Assembly: GCF_026151205.1 (NCBI RefSeq)
Contig: NC_087080.1
Coordinates: forward strand, 2,647,096 to 2,707,095
Reading direction: 5' to 3'
DNA length: 60,000 bases
Origin: Bolinopsis microptera
Taxonomy: Eukaryota; Ctenophora; Tentaculata; Lobata; Bolinopsidae
The position numbers and the translations under genes were made by a program. Below are positions 52,977-60,000 of this stretch, in pieces (the first letter of the stretch is position 1; every line of letters begins with the position of its first letter). The notes under the pieces are model-generated. The model had not been told where the DNA came from and did not search any database. It saw nothing but the letters and a program-made list of their open reading frames with translations.

Positions 52977-55900
52977 TCACCTACGTAAAGAATTAGGCGA
53001 TTTGGCACAAAATATCTGCTGGCTATTTACATAACTTGCACTAGGTACGTCTGGAGTGGTCGAGTTAATATTAAGGAAGGGACTTTTGATGATGTTGTTG
53101 CGATGGAGCGCCGTGACGAGTTCATTTTCTGAGAATGCACGAGCTCGTTCGTGTGGATCCACAAACTGGTTCACGTGGAAATTTCCCCGATCTTCGGTTA
53201 CATCGTCCTTCTTGTCCCACCTGCGGAGACAAGGTATTTTTGGGATACGGTCATGTGATTGCTGTACAAGAATGTGTCTTCTGCCTATCTTAAGTCTTAA
53301 TTTGTTCTAAGAAGCACTGATAGTAATTTGATGCGGAATGTCAGAGGTGGACGAGTGATGTTTGGCAGTTTCACAAATGTACGGAATTCAAGCCGGCCAA
53401 GCTTCTTAGAACACGCAATCGATTATTTTACATTTATGTATAATGTAAATATACATCATTCCTTTTTATTGATTGTAAGGAACCTGTGACTAGCAGGGCT
53501 AACAAGCCCTGAAATGGTGACACCACCATAAATTCGTGTGATAGCGTTTTAGGTGCAGTCAGCTGTATAAGCCGGCCCATAAGCAGGCTGCAACCAATCA
53601 AGCGGTGCATGTGAGCCAAACAGGCCATTAACCAAGTGACGAGATCACTGACTGAGTGCTCGGATCACGTATCCGATGAGTTTTGAAATGGTCATAACTT
53701 AGCCATATTTTAACCAATGAACTTGAAACTTTGGGAAAGGTTTTCAATTATCAAGCCAAATGTGTGCAAAAAATTTTGAGTTCTTAGCTTAAAGCGTTCT
53801 CATTTTATGAAGACAATAGTGAAAAAGAGGGAGTGTCACGCCACGCCCACTGTAATTGGGCGTGGCTTACGAAACTTTCAGGAAATCTAAGTTTGACCCA
53901 TATCTATAATCTCTGAAATTTTGGTGCAATTTGGAGACGAATTACGTGAGTTATTAAGAGGTTGCGTGTGGGTAGTCACTTATGGGCCACCCTGTATGTA
54001 TATCAGTTATCAGATGTACCGGAACAGTATAAAAGTAAGAGGCCAGGTAAACCTGTCGATGAAAGCATCGAGAATGAGGGCTATGATAACATTAAGAATA
54101 AGTAGAACGCAGATGATCCACCATGATATGAAGTAGTAGGTTGACCACCAGTCTCCTCGTGAGTAAGAGAACGCATCTGTGGGATACATGATTAGTTTAT
54201 AGTAAGTTGACCACCAGTCTCCTCTAGAGTAAGAGAACGCATCTGTGAGATACATGATTAGTTTATAGTAAGTTGACCACCAGTCTCCTCTAGAGTAAGA
54301 GAACGCATCTGTGGGATACGTGATTAGTTTATAGTAGTAAGTTGACCACCAGTCTCCTCGTGAGTAAGAGAACGCATCTGTGGGATACATGATTAGTTTA
54401 TAGTAGTAAGTTGACCACCAGTCTCCTCGTGAGTAAGAGAACGCATCTGTGGGATACATGATTAGTTCATAGTAAGTTGACCACCAGTCTCCTCTAGAGT
54501 AAGAGAACGCATCTGTGGGATACATGATTAGTTCATAGTAAGTTGACCACCAGTCTCCTCTAGAGTAAGAGAACGCATCTGTGGGATACATGATTAGTTC
54601 AGTAGTAAGTTGACCACCAGTCTCCTCGAGAGTAAGAGAACGCATCTGTGGGATACATGATTAATTCATAGTAAGTTGACCACCAGTCTTCTCGTGAGTA
54701 AGAGAACGCATCTGTGGGATACATGATTAGTTTGTAGTTAGTTGACCACCAGTCTCCTCTAGAGTAAGAGAACGCATCTGTGGGATACATGATTAGTTCA
54801 TAGTAAGTTGACCACCAGTCTCCTCTAGAGTGAGAGAACGCATCTGTGGGATACATGATTAGTTTATAGTATGTTGACCACCAGTTTCCTCTAGAGTAAG
54901 AGAACGCATCTGTGGGATACATGATTAGTTTATAGTAAGTTGACCACCAGTCTCCTCTAGAGTAAGAGAACGCATCTGTGGGATACATGATTAGTTTATA
55001 GTAAGTTGACCACCAGTCTCCTCGTGAGTAAGAGAACGCATCTGTGGGATACATGATTAGTTTATAGTAAGTTGACCACCAGTCTCCTCTAGAGTAAGAG
55101 AACGCATCTGTGGGATACATGATTAGTTTATAGTAAGTTGACCACCAGTCTCCTCGAGAGTAAGAGAACGCATCCGTGGGATACATGATTAGTTCATAGT
55201 AAGTTGACCACCAGTCTCCTCTAGAGTAAGAGAACGCATCTGTGGGATACATGATTAGTTTGTAGTAAGTTGACCACCAGTCTCCTCTAGAGTAAGAGAA
55301 CGCATCTGTGGGATACATGATTAGTTTGTAGTAAGTTGACCACCAGTGTCCTCGTGAGTAAGAGAACGCATCTGTGGGATACATGATTAGTTTATAGTAA
55401 GTTGACCACCAGTCTCCTCGTGAGTAAGAGAACGCATCTGTGGGATACATGATTACTTTATAGTAAGTTGACCACCAGTCTCCTCGTGAGTAAGAGAACG
55501 CATCTGTGGGATACATGATTAGTTCATAGTAAGTAGACCACCAGTCTCCTCTAGAGTAAGAGAACGCATCTGTGGGATACATGATTAGTTTGTAGTAAGT
55601 TGACCACCAGTCTCCTCGAGAGTAAGAGAACGCATCTGTGGGATACATGATTAGTTTGTAGTAAGTTGACCACCAGTCTCCTCGCGAGTAAGAGAACGCA
55701 TCTGTGGGATACATGATTAGTTTATAGTAAGTTGACCACCAGTCTCCTCGAGAGTAAGAGAACGCATCCGTGGGATACATGATTAGTTTATAGTAAGTTG
55801 ACCACCAGTCTCCTCGCGAGTAAGAGAACGCATCTGTGGGATACATGATTAGTTTATAGTAAGTTGACCACCAGTCTCCTCGAGAGTAAGAGAACGCATC

Positions 55901-58900
55901 TGTGGGATACATGATTAGTTCATAGTAAGTTGACCACCAGTCTCCTCTAGAGTAAGAGAACGCATCCGTGGGATACATGATTAGTTCATAGTAAGTTGAC
56001 CACCAGTCTCCTCGTGAGTAAGAGAACGCATCTGTGGGATACATGATTAGTTTGTAGTAGGTTGACCACCAGTCTCCTCTAGAGTAAGAGAACGCATCTG
56101 TGGGATACATGATTAGTTTGTAGTAAGTTGACCACCAGTCTCCTCGTGAGTAAGAGAACGCATCTGTGGGATACATGATTAGTTCATAGTAAGTTGACCA
56201 CCAGTCTCCTCTAGAGTAAGAGAACGCATCTGTGGGATACATGATTAGTTCATAGTAAGTTGACCACCAGTCTCCTCTAGAGTAAGAGAACGCATCTGTG
56301 GGATAGATGATTAGTTTATAGTAAGTTGACCACCAGTCTCCTCGTGAGTAAGAGAACGCATCTGTGGGATACATGATTAGTTTATAGTAAGTTGACCACC
56401 AGTCTCCTCTAGAGTAAGAGAACGCATCTGTGGGATACATGATTAGTTTTAAATAGTATGTTGACCACCAGTTTCCTCTAGAGTAAGAGAACGCATCTGT
56501 GGGATACATGATTAGTTTATAGTAAGTTGACCACCAGTCTCCTCTAGAGTAAGAGAACGCATCTGTGGGATACATGATTAGTTTTAAATAGTATGTTGAC
56601 CACCAGTTTCCTCTAGAGTAAGAGAACGCATCTGTGGGATACATGATTAGTTTATAGTATGTTGACCACCAGTTTCCTCTAGAGTAAGAGAACGCATCTG
56701 TGGGATACATGATTAGTTTGTAGTAAGTTGACCACCAGTCTCCTCTAGAGTAAGAGAACGCATCTGTGGGATACATGATTAGTTTTAAATAGTATGTTGA
56801 CCACCAGTTTCCTCTAGAGTAAGAGAACGCATCTGTGGGATACATGATTAGTTTATAGTTAGCTGCTGTATCGAATTTCTTCGACTTTTAAAGATAACAA
56901 TAGATAGGGGTTACTACAGAGAGGTACTGGTAGTGTAAGTTACTTTTTAAGACACGTGGCAGTGATCAACCGATCAGCATTCAGCTTGCCGTACCAGCCT
57001 CATCTAAATTCATTGTCGTCCAGTGCAGTTGTCTGAACAATTTATATCACCAACTTACTGACGATAATGTGCCAGTTGTTCACCACCATCAGCGTTAAAA
57101 GAGTCACTATCGAAGCAAAGAAATCGTCAAAATTCAAAGTGTAGTAATCTGAAATAGCCTTAATTATGTTAAAGCATCACCAGAATTCAAATAAAACAGC
57201 GTTAAACTCGACACAGTTGCATATAATTGATCAAAATATCACGGTGTCTGACATAGGTCAAAGCCATTTCATACCAAGATTCCAGTAGGTGCCACATTGA
57301 GAAGCCAGGGTCTGGTTATCCCTCACAGCCGATTTGTTGTGGATCTCTGAAGTTACATCCGCTGAGAACAACTCCATCCCTATTATAGCGTACACGTACA
57401 TCAGAGCCATCAGTATTCCTGCGAGTTTCTTATGTGATCTCTATAAAGACATCCTCTCTTTAATAAGCTGGCCATAGGGTATCGGGGAAATGACAGTATA
57501 TTACTATTAGTATTAGTTATAGGACTGAAACGAAGTTTCATAATCTTGCTTTATATTGACGAATATGTAAAATAGTTAGATTACCCAAATAAGAGGACAT
57601 GTGCTTGATGAGTGTTACATAGGTCTTCACAACGACCCTCAGTCGTTTGACCTGTTGAAAAAGAAGGCACTCTAAAATTATTTAGTTTTATAAGTTTTTA
57701 GCTACGATACAGTGTAAACATGGCTACTTTAATTACTAACACACATGAAATAGAAAATGACAATCACGATTTACTTTGAACCAATACCACTTAACATTTA
57801 ATATAATGATATTTCGAATCCTAAAACAGTAATTCCGAACCTGCATGACCACTCTGATGACTCTAAAACAAATACAAAGGTTAATACTCCGCAAGATATT
57901 GGTAGCAGCCAGATCCTGACCGTCATCATCAAGGTCTCGAGTGTAAAAAGTTGTCATCAATATGGATACAACAACCGTCAGGATCAAGTCGTAACAGTAG
58001 GAATATGTTCGGATGTAAACTTTGGGTCCAACACCCATGAACCGTAACACCTAATTAAATCTAACTGCAGTGGTCAATACTTAGCGCCTTATTAGTAATC
58101 GGTCAAAATATCAAAACAATTTTAGTTTAAGTTGTATATCCATTATGTTCGTTTTTAAGATGCATAACAACTTGAATTAGATAAGATGATGATTATTGTT
58201 ATGGTTCAATGATAGTGAAAGATAATGTTGAAAGAACTTCTTTGATCTTGGTGCTTGTTCTACAATTAAATTATTTTCACGAAATCCATCATACTTGTTC
58301 GATAATGAAGTAGATTGTGACTATAATGTTCATGAAAAAAACGAAATCTGCTCCGGAACGAACTCCATCTTCATCAGGGTTTTGGGCCAGAACGACTAGC
58401 AGTGATACCGTGTTCACAAACGCAAAAACTGTTCCGACAACCTGTAAATAAGTTAGTATTGTAATCCCTTATACTACAAATTATCCTAAACAAATCCATC
58501 AGTGCTAACCCTGGCCGGGTTTGGATCTGGTGAGATTTGATAAGCTTGTAAATTAATCGTCTTAAGAGTTTAGTTTGGAGATTCTTAGTGAGTGAGGTCC
58601 TTATAATCCCAAAAGTCAGTAGCTCATTGTAAACTTTGTACTGTACCTCAAAAAAAGGATGTAGAACAATCTTCTTTATGTAAGGAACCTCCCATGTGTC
58701 TCTTCTTAAATATGCGTCTCGTTTTAATAGTGCGTCTGCCGCATAGTCCGTCTCGACATCTGGGGGAGATAACAAAACCGAGGTAATCCAGAATCCATAC
58801 CAAAGTGTTATGTTTAAAGGAAGATTCTACAGTGGAATTTTCTAGAACATAGTAGAGTATCTTATAAGTTGGAATATACATGATTTAGTTTAACGGCCGA

Positions 58901-60000
58901 GAATTGCTCACCGAAAAATAGTTTCACAAAGTCTTGTTTGTCAAGATGATCAGTTTGCATCCTCTTATGGTCGTTCAATTTATCGTACAGGAAATTTTTA
59001 TACTTTCTGTTCATTCTGATGCAATATAAATGTTGATCAATTTCATAATGATAACCCACTTATTATATACTATGTATTATGTTAAACTTTGAGTTCCAGT
59101 TCATGGGAATTTCCATAGTCAACTATTAAGAATTATGAAATATTCTGACTCTCTGCATCCCCCTCTTACTCCCAATTACCTAAGGTCGTCCAAAATGTCA
59201 AGAACAGCTGAAACCTCTAAACACTTGTTGGTGGGATGTGTTGGTTCCTCATCATTCATGTCATCCACAATCAGACAGTCGTCCGAGTCAGCAGTCACCT
59301 CCCAATTTCGATTAGACTCGAGGCTTTTCTCGTGGGAGGTAGTTCCTGCAAAAACAATATAAATTATGGAGGTATTATAGGAAGAGATATCAGAAATTCC
59401 AAAGTTTAAAAGTAAAGCCGTTCATTTTTATACGGTAAGCTGTAAACACTGATAGTTGATACCCACGATTTCTGCCGACCCGTGGGTTTGTTAACACTTC
59501 GAACGCAGCTCGTAAAGCAAGGCTTCGTCTTTTTATAAGCTCTTTCACTGAAACCTTGAAATTGTGCCGAAACTGGTTGTATATTACCGCCAGCAGCAAA
59601 TTCATCAGCCCGTAGGTTCCTGAATGAATAATAAATATTACCGAGCCATAAAATTCAGTGGGGTGTTATGCCGAACACATTAGTGTCATATTAATTTGGC
59701 ACTGACTACTAAAATGATGCAAAATGATTTCCACAATTTAACTCACCTAACCAGATATAAGCAATGAAGAAAATAAAGTAAAGTCTGTTAACTTTATAAG
59801 CTGGAATCATAACATCTGGATTATTTGCAGTTGTTGTTAGAACTAAAAAATTCCACAAGCTATCCTCCATAGTTTCAAAGTATTCCTTGATAGTATCAGA
59901 AAAGAGAATGTGCCCACTAAGTCCAAATACCACCACATTCAGTGTCAGTACCACCAGCACTCCGATCACTTCGGGTAAACTTCGCCTCACTGCATTCAGC
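52977..60000 (-). CDS. TPCN: Two-pore cation channel (TPC), 3' part of gene
   Basis: TPCs are endolysosomal or plasma-membrane cation channels with two six-helix domains. Twelve minus-strand exons are seen: 59747 to beyond 60000, 59434-59619, 59180-59345, 58912-59015, 58647-58759, 58295-58441, 57841-58050, 57585-57651, 57275-57440, 57059-57148, 54053-54176 and 52977-53220. The first gives pore I (LVLTTTANNPDVMIPAY). Later exons give domain II S1-S2 (VVGTVFAFVNTVSLLVVL), S4 (LRSINLCICFRVIRVV), S5 (LAGILMALMYVYAIIGMELF), filter II (TLMVVNNWHIIV), S6 (FISWWIICVLLILNVIIALI) and a cytosolic tail ending NSLRR. TPC1/TPC3 seem closer than TPC2 by filter I. The exon 59180-59345 adds an acidic linker. 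Phases join everywhere except between 57585-57651 and 57275-57440, which are off by one base. The S6 exon acceptor has been amplified into the 54133-56862 array. Confidence 0.9.
53640..54000. mobile_element. Possible mariner-type remnant in a TPC intron
   Basis: Ends at 53984-53998 with GGGCCACCCTGTATG, close to the terminus of the element at 48415. A matching left terminus was not found, so the copy is truncated or diverged. A tract reading AACTTGAAACTTTGGGAAAG lies inside. Confidence 0.4.
54133..56862. repeat. 66-69-bp coding minisatellite built from the TPC S6 intron-exon junction, about 41 copies
   Basis: On the channel's strand each unit contains ACTAATCATGTATCCCACAG, a branch-point-like motif and 3' splice site, followed by the first 15 codons of the S6 exon (DAFSYSRGDWWSTYY, the first Asp being Asn after real splicing). 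The copy nearest S6 runs into the true exon at 54053-54176. Unit lengths are multiples of three and almost all copies are open in the exon frame: two continuous ORFs cover the array, split by one in-frame TGA near 54599. Some copies carry AGTTTTAAATAGTATG spacers (69 bp). Three copies have CCCACGG, which destroys the splice AG. No transposon feature is present, so this is local tandem amplification. Confidence 0.95.

Noticed and set aside
54010-56845. Two long repeat ORFs (748 and 211 codons) as an independent repetitive-protein gene
   Set aside because: The unit derives from the TPC S6 exon and its intron, and the last copy runs directly into that exon, so it is an expanded intron-exon junction and not a separate gene.

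Overview
This is AT-rich animal (metazoan) nuclear DNA. Genes are split by spliceosomal introns with GT-AG borders. The gene set is animal: a G-protein signalling modulator with TPR repeats and a GoLoco motif, a rhodopsin-like GPCR, a two-pore cation channel, an AP-1 mu adaptin and an ODR4-like protein. Non-coding DNA is crowded with LINE, Ty3/gypsy, mariner-type and small structured repeats. I cannot fix the phylum from sequence alone; an invertebrate or early-branching animal fits best.

Layout. 218-1034 (-): 5' part of V-ATPase proteolipid c''. 1466-2512 (-): intronless galactose mutarotase. 4028-4264 (-): small single-pass membrane protein. 4640-7510: SINE/LINE remnants and small structured repeats. 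8873-13739 (-): nine-exon GPSM/Pins gene with an apparent one-base frameshift just before the GoLoco exon. 14924-15838: 28-bp minisatellite. 20808-23287 (-): seven-exon gene of unknown function with a CstF50/LisH-like N-terminus. 24056-25228 (-): intronless ODR4-like gene. 26503-27460: three copies of a GC-rich dyad element. 29028-34586 (-): young Ty3/gypsy element with identical 140-bp LTRs, itself broken by a 354-bp insertion. 37146-38120 (+): TEDC1-like gene. 38466-51188 (+): complete 11-exon AP-1 mu gene. Its 9-kb seventh intron holds a GPCR gene (-), a LINE (+), a mariner-type MITE and a secreted CIA30-domain gene (-). 52977-60000 (-): two-pore channel, 5' end beyond the window.

The most striking signal is a 2.7-kb array of about 41 units of 66-69 bp at 54133-56862, inside the two-pore channel gene. 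Each unit copies the junction between intron and final S6 exon: branch-point-like motif, 3' splice site and the first 15 codons of the exon. The array stays open in the exon's reading frame almost throughout. Variation at its most variable site is silent (Ser-Arg codons). Two other genes here, V-ATPase c'' and AP-1 mu, also have tandem repeats abutting a 3' splice site, which suggests a shared process. A second notable signal is a 75-bp element present twice (7411-7485, 36241-36315). It differs only in a loop, a bulge, one other base and one compensatory base pair, as expected of a folded RNA or single-stranded DNA.

The genes do not form one pathway. Several act on membranes and traffic (V-ATPase, AP-1 mu, two-pore channel, ODR4, GPCR), but this looks like ordinary eukaryotic gene order rather than an operon.
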